DNA of 64,000 nucleotides, taken from positions 1 to 64,000 of the forward strand of contig JAYEJA010000040.1 of assembly GCA_034660395.1 (NCBI GenBank), written 5' to 3'. Within the stretch, counting starts at the first letter, position 1. The number at the start of each line of letters is the position of its first letter. The notes beneath the pieces are model-generated. The model searched no databases. It was not told the origin of the DNA and was given only the letters and a program-made list of their open reading frames with translations. A program made the position numbers and the translations under genes. Positions 27,114 through 34,476 of this stretch are shown one piece after another. This stretch comes from JAQVEM01 sp034660395. GTDB taxonomy: Bacteria; Actinomycetota; Humimicrobiia; Humimicrobiales; Humimicrobiaceae.

Positions 27114-28367
27114 GTGAAAAAAATTGTTCTGAAAATAGTAATATATGCTGTAGTCATTATATTTGTATTTTCCACCGGCTTATGGACCGGTGTTAGCTGC
27201 AGTTATATAAGAGATTACACAGAAGAGCTGCTTGGCAGTATTACCGGGAATAGTAGTATCGATAATGGAAATGGTATTGACAGCCCGGAGGGTACTGGTA
27301 ATGTGCAGAATATAGAGCCGATTATGGATGCCCTGGATTTGATTTCAGGTAATTCGATATCGGAGAAAAATGAAGAGGAGCTGGTAAGGTCAGCCCTGGA
27401 AGGCATGCTGTCAACCCTTGATGACAAGTATTCGGATTATTTTACCGAAGAAGAATACAGACTTATTATGGAGTCCTATAACGGCACAATAAGCGGTATT
27501 GGTGTCGTTGTCACTCTTGATGAAGAAGAAAGGGTAATAGTTGTGAGGGTTCTTGAGGGTACACCCGCTTCTAAAACTGATATTAAGGCAGGCGACATCA
27601 TATCCGGTGTTGAACATACGGATATAAAAAGTATGGAACTTGAGAAGGTAGTGGCTATGATTAAGGGAGAAACGGGAACCGAAGTTGACCTTGAATTTTA
27701 CAGGCCTTCCGATGACAGCAGCTATGAATTAACTATTACCAGGGCTAAATTTGATGTTCCCAACTTGATATCAGAGAGTTATGAGGAAGATATAGGTTAT
27801 ATCTGGTATTATGATTTTCAAATGAGCGGAGTTGACCAGCTTGACAGGGAAGTACAGGAATTAATTGATGACGGTATGAAGGGCCTGATACTGGATTTAA
27901 GAAACAATCCGGGCGGCGCATGGGATGATGCTATTGAAGTTTGCGACCTGTTTATAGATGAGGGAATGATTGTCACTGTCAAGGGCAGGCTGGATGGTAG
28001 GGAGAGGATTGATGAGTATTTTGCCCGTGAAGGTAAATATACGGAAATTCCCATTATAGTTCTAATTAACGGCTATTCGGCAAGCGCTTCGGAGCTGGTA
28101 GCAGGTGCATTAAAGGATAATGACAGAGCTGTGTTGATAGGTGAGAAAAGTTATGGCAAAGGTGCTGTCCAGGCGCTTTACGGACTTTCAGACGGGTCAG
28201 GAATAAAATTCACCACGGCAAAGTATTTTTTACCATCCGGGATTTCTGTAGAAGGGGTCGGGGTAAAGCCCGATATAGTAGTTGAGCTTGAGCTGGATGC
28301 GGAGGAAGATGTTCAGCTCAACAGGGCTATAGAAGAGATGGAAATACTTATAAGCGAGATTGAATGA
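27114..28367 (+). CDS. ctpA: C-terminal processing protease, S41
   Basis: 417 residues. N-terminal membrane anchor (VIYAVVIIFVFSTGLWTGV), PDZ domain (ISGIGVVVTLDEEERVIVVRVLEGTPA), and S41 core GYIWYYDFQMSG, LRNNPGGAWDDA, NGYSASASELVAGAL (catalytic Ser) and GEKSYGKGAVQ (catalytic Lys). It cleaves exported proteins, often cell-wall hydrolases, which suits the neighbours. Start is GTG at 27114. It overlaps smpB by four bases. Confidence 0.93.
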   Translation: MKKIVLKIVIYAVVIIFVFSTGLWTGVSCSYIRDYTEELLGSITGNSSIDNGNGIDSPEGTGNVQNIEPIMDALDLISGNSISEKNEEELVRSALEGMLSTLDDKYSDYFTEEEYRLIMESYNGTISGIGVVVTLDEEERVIVVRVLEGTPASKTDIKAGDIISGVEHTDIKSMELEKVVAMIKGETGTEVDLEFYRPSDDSSYELTITRAKFDVPNLISESYEEDIGYIWYYDFQMSGVDQLDREVQELIDDGMKGLILDLRNNPGGAWDDAIEVCDLFIDEGMIVTVKGRLDGRERIDEYFAREGKYTEIPIIVLINGYSASASELVAGALKDNDRAVLIGEKSYGKGAVQALYGLSDGSGIKFTTAKYFLPSGISVEGVGVKPDIVVELELDAEEDVQLNRAIEEMEILISEIE

Positions 28368-28852
28368 TTAAAAAAAAAGATAAAAAAAGTCCTGAAAAAA
28401 ACACGGCAGTAGTTGCCCGGAATAAAAAGGCCTTTAGAAATTTTTTTATCCTTAATACCTATGAGGCAGGTATAGCGCTGGAGGGATGCGAGGTTAAGTC
28501 GGTCCGCAACCACAGGGTGAATTTAAAGGATAGCTATGCCCGGGTAAAAGGTGCGCAGCTATTTCTTTATAATATGCATATATCTCCCTACAGCAAGGGC
28601 AGGACCGAGGATATAAATCCAACGAGGACAAGAAAACTGCTCATGCACAAAAAGGAGATAGGGAAGATAGCAGGTAAATTAACCGACAGGAGTCTAACCC
28701 TTGTTCCGTTAAGTGTATATTTAAAAAAAAATCTGGTTAAGGTGGAACTGGCGCTTGCAAGGGGCAAACTTAAGAGAGACAAGCGCCGGGATATACAGGA
28801 CAGGGAACATGAGATTGAAATAAAAAGAGCTTTGAAAAATCGTAAGTTTTGA
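28364..28852 (+). CDS. smpB: tmRNA-binding protein
   Basis: 162 residues. NTAVVARNKKAFRNFFI, YEAGIALEGCEVKSVR, DSYARVKGAQLFLYNMHISPY and PTRTRKLLMHKKEI are typical. It binds tmRNA and brings it to stalled ribosomes. Its start overlaps ctpA in ATGA. ssrA follows 46 bases later, so both trans-translation parts are together. Confidence 0.96.
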   Translation: MIKKKDKKSPEKNTAVVARNKKAFRNFFILNTYEAGIALEGCEVKSVRNHRVNLKDSYARVKGAQLFLYNMHISPYSKGRTEDINPTRTRKLLMHKKEIGKIAGKLTDRSLTLVPLSVYLKKNLVKVELALARGKLKRDKRRDIQDREHEIEIKRALKNRKF

Positions 28853-28898
28853 TATAAAATAAGCTGGTGTTAAAAATAGAGTAATACCCTCAAGTAAA

Positions 28899-29248
28899 GG
28901 GGGCGACCTGGGTTCGACGGGGATAGGTTGAGCTTAAGTTGCAAGCCGAGTATCAGAACTCGTAAATAACTGAACCATAAATAAACGCTAATAATAAATT
29001 AGCATTAGCAGCCTAATTTAAGCTGCTACGTCTGTGAAGGGTTTCCTGCGCTTTTCAACAGGCGCCGATTAGCAGGATACTCCGGCATGATTTGTCTGCA
29101 GTAGTGCCGGGGGAAGTTTTATGCGGACTGGCTTTTTTAACCGTGTCCATACGGGTGAAAAAGTGAGAATTTAAAATGTGGACTAAGCTTGTAGATATTT
29201 AAGTGGCGATGTCTTCGGACGCGGGTTCGATTCCCGCCGCCTCCACCA
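28899..29248 (+). ncRNA. ssrA: Transfer-messenger RNA
   Basis: The 5' end GGGGGCG pairs with CGCCTCC next to the encoded ACCA at 29245-29248, and the T-arm reads GCGGGTTCGATTCCCGC. The tag frame starts at GCT 28987 and encodes ANNKLALAA, ending in TAA 29014-29016; the LAA end is the usual protease signal. About 350 nt, single-piece form. Confidence 0.96.
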
Positions 29249-29567
29249 TTGATTGGGCTCTTCACCAACAAACGGGGCAGCCCGCTCCCTAACAGCATAG
29301 CGCTCTCACTCTTAATCTATAGTTTTCAAAGTTTTAAGCTTGTTAATAGAAATAAATATATAAATACTATTATGGTATCTTTCTTAAATTTCTCCTAATT
29401 ATACCAAATCCCCTGTCAAAGCTCTGGATTATAAGAAAAAATCAAACTATAATAAAAAAAGGATTTGAAAATTCAATTTAGGGAATAAATCTATATAAGA
29501 AAGGCATTTTTACTTATTAATCTTTAAAAAAATTTATTTCTATTTAATTTTGAAAGGGAGTTAAGGT
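29249..29567. other. Intergenic stretch between ssrA and ilvD
   Basis: About 320 AT-rich bases. A GGGCT..AGCCC pairing just after ssrA has no T-run. A TATAAT hexamer near 29448 has only a weak -35. No leader peptide or riboswitch is recognisable. Confidence 0.5.
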
Positions 29568-31310
29568 ATGAAAGGAAAAGCGGTAAACAGGGGTATTGAA
29601 AATGTAAGGAAAAAGGGAAGCAGGGTTTTTAGTGAAGGAGCTCATATGCTTCCGGGAGTATCACTTATGCTTGCCGAGGGCGTTATTGGCTCCTTAAAAG
29701 ACATAAAAAAACCTTTTATTACCATAGTAAATTCTTATACAACACAGATTCCAGGCCATGCTCATCTTGATAAGCTGGGCGCTGTTTTAAAGGAAGAACT
29801 GGAGAAAAGCGGTGTTAATGTATGGTACACGAATATAGGTGGAGCAGTTTGTGATGGAATAGCCATGGGGCACTTTGGGATGAAATACTCCCTGCCCTCA
29901 AGGGAATTAATTACCGACCAGATCGAAACCATTATTGGCGCGCATCCGCCCGATGCGTGGATAGGGCTGGGTAACTGCGATAAGATTGTTCCTGCGATGT
30001 ATAATGCCATGGTCAGGATTAATATCCCATCCATATATGTAAGCGGCGGCCCGATGCTATGTGGTGAAAATAATACTGATTTAATTTCGGTTTTTGAAGC
30101 CGTGGGAAGGTACAGCTCGGGGAAGATGAAGAAAAAGGAGCTGGAGAAGCTGGCTGAATATGCATGTCCCGGCTATGGAAGCTGTGCTGGAATGTTTACT
30201 GCAAATTCAATGAATAGCCTGGGAGAGGTGCTGGGCTTTGCCCTGCCCGGAAACGGCTCAATACCTGCAACAACGAGAATGAAGGGGGAAAGAAGGCAGT
30301 TTAAGATAAACCCGGATAGGATAAATCTTGTAAGGGAAGCGGCAGACAAGGTTATATATCTCGTGAAAAATAAGATAAGGCCGATGGATATCTTAAGCAG
30401 GAAATCCATTGATAATGCCTTTATTCTGGACCTTGCAATGGGCGGCTCGACAAATACCGTTTTGCACCTTCTGGCCCTGGCGCATGAAGCAGGTATCGGG
30501 TACAACCTTAATTACATTAACAGGCTGGCAAAAACAACACCCAACGTGGTTAAGGTTTCACCTTCAAGGCCTGAAATTCACATGGAAGACATTAACAGAG
30601 TAGGAGGAATGGGTGCCATACTTAAAGCTGTTTATGACAGCGGAAAATCAAAGCTTGATCTTGAGGCCGAAACTGTTTACGGGAAACTTGGCGATTATGT
30701 ATTAAAATCTCCCTTACCTGACGGTGAAGTAATCCGCACGGCGGAAAATGCCTTTTCTCCTGAAGGAGGTCTTGCAGTCCTTTTTGGAAATATAGCCAAA
30801 AATGGCTCCGTAGTTAAAACAAGCGGTGTAGATGAGGATATGCTGAAGTTTGAAGGTAAGGCGCTTGTATACGATTCACAGGAGGAAGCGCTTAAAGCCA
30901 TACTGGAAAATAAGGTTAAGGATGGGGATGTAGTGGTAATCCGCTATGAAGGCCCTAAAGGAGGTCCGGGGATGCAGGAGATGCTTTCTCCCACTGCGGC
31001 AATAAGGGGAGCAGATATAAAGGCGGCCCTTATTACCGATGGGCGTTTTTCCGGTGGTACAAGGGGCCTGTGTATCGGTCACGTTTCCCCGGAAGCGGCA
31101 GGCGGCGGTGAAATAGGACTGATTAAAAAGGGTGATATAATTGAGATAGATGTTGGTAAAAATAAGATAAATGTAAGGGTTTCAGAAAAAGAGCTGAATG
31201 AAAGAAGAAAGAAGGCCGTACCTTTCAAGTCAAAGGTTAAGGGAGGCTGGCTGGCAAGATATTCAAAATTTGTGGAGAGCGCAGATAAGGGAGCTATTAT
31301 GTCGCTCTGA
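29568..31310 (+). CDS. ilvD: Dihydroxy-acid dehydratase
   Basis: 580 residues. Makes 2-keto acids in the valine/isoleucine pathway. Fe-S cysteines in GLGNCDKIVPAM and CPGYGSCAGMFTANSMN; also DLAMGGSTNTVLHLLALAHEAG, RYEGPKGGPGMQEML and TDGRFSGGTRGLCIGHVSPEA. AAAGGGAG precedes the ATG. No other ilv or leu genes adjoin it. Confidence 0.96.
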   Translation: MKGKAVNRGIENVRKKGSRVFSEGAHMLPGVSLMLAEGVIGSLKDIKKPFITIVNSYTTQIPGHAHLDKLGAVLKEELEKSGVNVWYTNIGGAVCDGIAMGHFGMKYSLPSRELITDQIETIIGAHPPDAWIGLGNCDKIVPAMYNAMVRINIPSIYVSGGPMLCGENNTDLISVFEAVGRYSSGKMKKKELEKLAEYACPGYGSCAGMFTANSMNSLGEVLGFALPGNGSIPATTRMKGERRQFKINPDRINLVREAADKVIYLVKNKIRPMDILSRKSIDNAFILDLAMGGSTNTVLHLLALAHEAGIGYNLNYINRLAKTTPNVVKVSPSRPEIHMEDINRVGGMGAILKAVYDSGKSKLDLEAETVYGKLGDYVLKSPLPDGEVIRTAENAFSPEGGLAVLFGNIAKNGSVVKTSGVDEDMLKFEGKALVYDSQEEALKAILENKVKDGDVVVIRYEGPKGGPGMQEMLSPTAAIRGADIKAALITDGRFSGGTRGLCIGHVSPEAAGGGEIGLIKKGDIIEIDVGKNKINVRVSEKELNERRKKAVPFKSKVKGGWLARYSKFVESADKGAIMSL

Positions 31311-31571
31311 TTTGATAAAACAGGGGAGAGAAGCAATCTGGCCTGAAATTATTATTTAAGGGAGGTCAAATGATTACGGTAAAAAAGGAAAACGATAATA
31401 AATTTCTGGTAACCGTAGAAGAAGGGGGCAGCAGTACGGAGCATGCCGTTAATCTGGATGATGAATATTACAGGGACCTGACGGGCGGTGAAATTGCGAG
31501 GGAGGAACTGATAAGGAAATCTTTTAAATTCCTACTTGAAAGAGAACCCAAAGAATCCATACTCCCACAAT

Positions 31572-31579
31572 TTAATTTA
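31572..31579 (+). repeat. Target site duplication, left
   Basis: TTAATTTA, identical to 34365-34372, directly outside the left inverted repeat. Confidence 0.9.
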
Positions 31580-31607
31580 GGGATTTATATACTTATAAAC
31601 ACTAAAT
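31580..31607 (+). repeat. Left terminal inverted repeat
   Basis: 28 bases, exact reverse complement of 34337-34364. Starts GGG and ends AACACTAAAT. Confidence 0.93.
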
Positions 31608-31634
31608 TAATTTATAATAAGTGTTAATAAGTAC

Positions 31635-31663
31635 TTGACAACACTATTATTTAGTGTTATTAT
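31635..31663 (+). promoter_or_regulatory. Transposase promoter with palindrome in the spacer
   Basis: TTGACA (31635-31640), 17-base spacer, TATTAT (31658-31663), then six bases to the ATG at 31670, so the message is probably leaderless. The spacer is filled by AACACTA-N5-TAGTGTT (31640-31658), a likely operator. AACACTA also occurs at the inner edge of the left inverted repeat. Confidence 0.7.
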
Positions 31664-31669
31664 ATACTC

Positions 31670-32593
31670 ATGATGAACGATAAAAATAAAACAAAAGAAA
31701 TGAGTATAATAGATTTTCTAACAAAAAGATTTCCGGATGAGGAAACAGCAGTAGATTTTTTTGCTAAAAAGCGTTGGGGTAACAAAATTACCTGTCCTTA
31801 TTGTGGAAGTAGTAAAGTATATCACGTAAAAGGAAATCAACCATATAAATGTGGAAATTGCAACTTTAAATTTACAGTAAAGACAGGTACAATAATGGAA
31901 GGTAGCCACATAAAAGTAAGGACTTGGTTATTAGCAATGTACATTATGGGAACAACACGGAAAGGTATATCTTCTATTCAGCTTGCAAAACAACTTGGAG
32001 TAACCCAAAAGACAGCTTGGTATATGGCACATAGAATAAGAGAAGCTTGTAATAATTATGAGAAGATGAAAGGTATTATAGAAGTAGATGAGGCATATTT
32101 CGGTGGAAAAGAAAAAAACAAACATCATAGCAAAAAATATAACAAAGGACGCGGGGTTGCTAATAAAACAGCGGTTGCTGGATTAAAAGAGAGAAATGGA
32201 AAGTTTATGGCAAGGGTTTTAAAAGATACAAGTTCTTATACGTTGCAGGGTTTAATCCAAAAGAATGTAGTACCAAATTCAGCAGTATTTACTGATGATT
32301 TTCTATCATATATTGGATTGGAAAATAAAGGATTTAAACATCAATCGGTAAAACATAGTGCTAATGAATATGTGGATGGCATAGCTCATACAAATGAGAT
32401 TGAAAGCTTTTGGGCTCTGTTAAAGCGTGGTGTATATGGAACATATCATTTTGTTAGTGTAAAACACTTACAACGCTATGTAAATGAATTCTGTTTTAGG
32501 GCAAACAATGGCAATACGGCATTATCTTTTGTGGATGCTATTTGCTTAAAAGCAAATATGAAAAATATAAAATATAAGGAATTGATAGCTTAA
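31670..32593 (+). CDS. IS1595-family transposase
   Basis: 307 residues. N-terminal zinc ribbon (C42, C45, C61, C64 in CPYCGS..CGNC), a helix-turn-helix-like segment (ISSIQLAKQLGVTQKTAWYMAHRIREA), and the catalytic core with D140 (VDEAYFGGK), D209/D210 (FTDDFLSY), HTNEIESFWALLKRG and K252. This matches the ISXO2-like transposase domain of IS1595. Full length, no frameshift. The alternative ATG at 31673 is one codon on. Confidence 0.95.
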   Translation: MMNDKNKTKEMSIIDFLTKRFPDEETAVDFFAKKRWGNKITCPYCGSSKVYHVKGNQPYKCGNCNFKFTVKTGTIMEGSHIKVRTWLLAMYIMGTTRKGISSIQLAKQLGVTQKTAWYMAHRIREACNNYEKMKGIIEVDEAYFGGKEKNKHHSKKYNKGRGVANKTAVAGLKERNGKFMARVLKDTSSYTLQGLIQKNVVPNSAVFTDDFLSYIGLENKGFKHQSVKHSANEYVDGIAHTNEIESFWALLKRGVYGTYHFVSVKHLQRYVNEFCFRANNGNTALSFVDAICLKANMKNIKYKELIA

Positions 32594-33387
32594 TGGTAAA
32601 GAAACAAATAATAAAACCCATAGAAAAAGATTTTGATGAAATAGTGGAAAGTGTTGGTAAACATAATCCTAAAAACAGGAATAATGTTTTCTCAAATATA
32701 AGAAATATTACACAACCAACATTAGAACTTGCGGATGGGTTAAAACTAAATGAAAAACAGAAAATGGACGGATTACAGCTTTTAAAAATGCTTGATAATA
32801 AAAGTATACCGCTTGTATTTTTTGACCCGCAATACCGAACAATTCTTGATAAACAAAATTATGGTAACGAGGGCGAGGGTAGACAAAAAGCGAGAGTTAA
32901 ATTACCACAAATGAAAGAAAAAACAATTAAGCAATTTATAAGAGAAATTGAGAGAATACTTATACCAAGTGGTCATTTAATGCTTTGGGTTGATAAATTT
33001 ATAATTTGCAGTGGTATACATATTTTGCTTGAAGGGTCGTCACTTCAGCTTGTAGATATGGTAACTTGGAACAAAAACAAAATGGGTATGGGTTATAGGA
33101 CAAGACGCTACAGTGAACATCTTATTATACTCCAGAAATTACCAGTAAGAGCAAAAGGGGTATGGCGTATTCACGATATACCAGATGTATGGACTGAAAA
33201 AATAAACAATGGAGATAAAAAGAATTATGTTCATCCCAAACCAGTGGGGTTACAAAAACGATTAATAGAAGCTGTTACAAATAAAAATGATGTAATTGTT
33301 GACCCTGCTGCTGGTGGTTATTCGATATTGAGGGCTGCTAATGAAGTTGGGCGTAACTTTTTGGGGTGTGATATTATAGATATTTAA
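32593..33387 (+). CDS. DNA methyltransferase (beta-type N6-A or N4-C)
   Basis: 264 residues. Catalytic motif IV appears first as VFFDPQYRTILD (residues 78-81, DPQY in place of DPPY), and the SAM-binding motif I is at the C-terminus (VDPAAGGYSILRAANEVGRNFLGCDI), the beta-class order. The basic middle part (MGYRTRRYSEHLIILQK) is probably target recognition. Its ATG overlaps the transposase stop in TAATG, so it is translated together with the transposase and protects DNA before the endonuclease is made. Confidence 0.88.
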   Translation: MVKKQIIKPIEKDFDEIVESVGKHNPKNRNNVFSNIRNITQPTLELADGLKLNEKQKMDGLQLLKMLDNKSIPLVFFDPQYRTILDKQNYGNEGEGRQKARVKLPQMKEKTIKQFIREIERILIPSGHLMLWVDKFIICSGIHILLEGSSLQLVDMVTWNKNKMGMGYRTRRYSEHLIILQKLPVRAKGVWRIHDIPDVWTEKINNGDKKNYVHPKPVGLQKRLIEAVTNKNDVIVDPAAGGYSILRAANEVGRNFLGCDIIDI

Positions 33388-33391
33388 AAGC

Positions 33392-33421
33392 TTGACATAC
33401 ACACTTTAATAATAGTAGAAT
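33392..33421 (+). promoter_or_regulatory. Promoter of the short RNA unit
   Basis: TTGACA (33392-33397), 18-base spacer, TAGAAT (33416-33421), four bases after the methyltransferase stop. The 12 bases TAGAATTAAATT from 33416 recur in opposite orientation (33593-33604) upstream of the tRNA. Confidence 0.65.
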
Positions 33422-33427
33422 TAAATT

Positions 33428-33490
33428 CAGAAAGTTATAGGGAGACAACCTATGAATCTGGGGCAATACTTAATTGGATTGCCCTTTTTC
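33428..33490 (+). ncRNA. Candidate antisense RNA to the tRNA anticodon arm
   Basis: About 60 nt from the expected start to a terminator. A perfect hairpin ATAGG-GAGACAA-CCTAT lies at 33437-33453. Its bases 33439-33453 (AGGGAGACAACCTAT) repeat exactly at 33541-33555, where they are the antisense of the tRNA anticodon arm; the seven-base loop is the full complement of the anticodon loop TTGTCTC. Loop-loop pairing as in ColE1 RNAI/RNAII is therefore possible. An alternative reading is a short frame from ATG 33452 that runs antisense through the tRNA. Function is inference. Confidence 0.5.
33461..33490 (+). terminator. Terminator of the short RNA
   Basis: GGGCAAT (33461-33467) pairs with ATTGCCC (33478-33484) around a ten-base loop, followed by TTTTTC and further T. 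It ends a few bases from the convergent tRNA 3' end. Confidence 0.75.
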
Positions 33491-33493
33491 TTT

Positions 33494-33582
33494 TGGTGCG
33501 GATGGTGGGACTCGAACCCACACGAACCTATCGGCTCAACAGGGAGACAACCTATCGCGTCTACCAATTCCGCCACACCCGC
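33494..33582 (-). tRNA. Class II leucine-type tRNA with apparent GUC anticodon
   Basis: Reads GCGGGTG TG GCG GAATTGGTAGA CGC on the minus strand, the leucine-type D arm; acceptor pairs with CATCCGC, T arm GTGGG-TTCGAGT-CCCAC, long variable arm GAGCC-GATA-GGTTC, A73 and encoded CCA. The anticodon arm is ATAGG-TTGTCTC-CCTGT, which gives anticodon GTC (33546-33548), normally Asp, with an unusual pyrimidine at position 37. All stems pair, so it does not look decayed. LeuRS does not read the anticodon in well-studied bacteria, so leucylation is plausible. It lies inside the transposon. Confidence 0.75.
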
Positions 33583-33614
33583 ATAAATAGTAAATTTAAT
33601 TCTATCATACTAAA

Positions 33615-33643
33615 TTGTTATAATAAATAAATTACAGTATAAT
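33615..33643 (+). promoter_or_regulatory. Endonuclease promoter, leaderless
   Basis: TTGTTA (33615-33620), 17-base spacer, TATAAT (33638-33643), then six bases to the ATG at 33650. The same six-base gap is seen at the transposase promoter. Confidence 0.65.
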
Positions 33644-33649
33644 AAGTAT

Positions 33650-34342
33650 ATGGCACTAATAGAAAAAGCCCAGGGACGTAAAGTAGACCAATCACCAAGT
33701 GGGTATACTCGCTTGTTTGGTATTTCCACGCTGGGAAATTTAATAAGTAAAGTACACGCAGCATGTATATCTGCGGGAACTGAACTTGAAAGATTTATTT
33801 GGGAAAGAGTAAACCAGATAAGCGACCTTGATAAATTTATAACAGAAACATTGCATAAAAAAGAAGACAGTGGAAAAATATGGGTTGCTATCAAAAGACA
33901 GATTAAACAATCAAAAACAATTAATTCAAAATATGAACCAGATTTTATCGCTTTTGATTTAAAATTAAGAATGTGCTACGTCATTGAAGTAAAAGACGGA
34001 GACCAATTTGATACAAAAAAAGCAAGCGGTGAACATAACACACTCCATAATTTTACAAATGATATTTCACACGACTTACCTTTTTCAACAAGAATTTTCA
34101 TGTGTTGTTTTCATGCAAGAAATATAGAGGAAATGTATATTGGTTTGAAAGGTAAATTTTCTAAAGATGAATTAATGACAGGGAAGGATTTATGCTTACT
34201 TCTTGGTATAGATTATGATGAAATTATTAAAATACGTACAAGTGACCAGCAGAGAAACCTTGATTACTTTATAAATAGTTTGTTATATATAGATACTATC
34301 AAAAATATGATTAAGAAAAGATTAGGCATATTTAAGATTTAG
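33650..34342 (+). CDS. Putative restriction endonuclease, PD-(D/E)XK
   Basis: 230 residues. The nuclease core is visible as EPDFIAF (D98) and CYVIEVKDGDQF (E113, K115), a PD-x14-EVK arrangement with helices around it. No family name is recognised from sequence. Position beside a DNA methyltransferase inside one mobile element makes a type II restriction enzyme the best reading. It has its own promoter, with the methyltransferase under the transposase promoter. The last codons and the stop lie in the right inverted repeat. Confidence 0.75.
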   Translation: MALIEKAQGRKVDQSPSGYTRLFGISTLGNLISKVHAACISAGTELERFIWERVNQISDLDKFITETLHKKEDSGKIWVAIKRQIKQSKTINSKYEPDFIAFDLKLRMCYVIEVKDGDQFDTKKASGEHNTLHNFTNDISHDLPFSTRIFMCCFHARNIEEMYIGLKGKFSKDELMTGKDLCLLLGIDYDEIIKIRTSDQQRNLDYFINSLLYIDTIKNMIKKRLGIFKI

Positions 34343-34364
34343 TGTTTATAAGTATATAAATCCC
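34337..34364 (+). repeat. Right terminal inverted repeat
   Basis: 28 bases, exact reverse complement of 31580-31607, ending CCC. It includes the endonuclease stop codon (34340-34342). Confidence 0.93.
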
Positions 34365-34372
34365 TTAATTTA
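34365..34372 (+). repeat. Target site duplication, right
   Basis: TTAATTTA, identical to 31572-31579. Confidence 0.9.
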
Positions 34373-34476
34373 AATATAATTAAAAGTTATTTTCCCGAAT
34401 ATGAAAGGGAAATAAAAATATAATAAAAAGATAAAAAGGTATTTATATTTACACCTGTGGGAAAAGGAGGGAATAA

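Larger units (their letters stand above)
31580..34364 (+). mobile_element. IS1595-family transposon carrying R-M and an RNA locus
   Basis: 2785 bp bounded by perfect 28-bp inverted repeats that start GGGATTTATATA, inside 8-bp direct repeats TTAATTTA. Contents in order: transposase, DNA methyltransferase (overlapping start), a short promoter-hairpin-terminator unit, a minus-strand class II tRNA, and a PD-(D/E)XK endonuclease whose stop codon lies within the right repeat. An 8-bp duplication and the zinc-ribbon DDE transposase agree with IS1595. Intact ends and an intact transposase suggest recent insertion. Its genes are more AT-rich in codon choice than the neighbours. Confidence 0.92.
31370..34423 (+). 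pseudogene. Small conserved gene split by the transposon
   Basis: The 5' part (31370-31579, 70 codons, GGGAGGTC before ATG) encodes MITVKKENDNKFLVTVEEGG ... IRKSFKFLLEREPKESIL. Removing the element and one target duplicate joins codon TTA (31577-31579) to AAT at 34373, and the frame continues as NIIKSYFPEYEREIKI to TAA 34421-34423. The restored protein has 86 residues. It is a small, acidic, uncharacterised protein; I know no function. In the interrupted form the frame runs into the element and stops at 31627. Confidence 0.85.

Noticed and set aside
33452..33586. A 44-codon frame with a GGGAG site that runs antisense through the tRNA
   Set aside because: Its C-terminal part is the typical translated antisense of a tRNA (WWDSNP-like), and a terminator lies inside it.
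31580..34364. Prophage or integron reading of this island
   Set aside because: There is no integrase or phage gene; exact inverted repeats and target duplication define a simple transposon.
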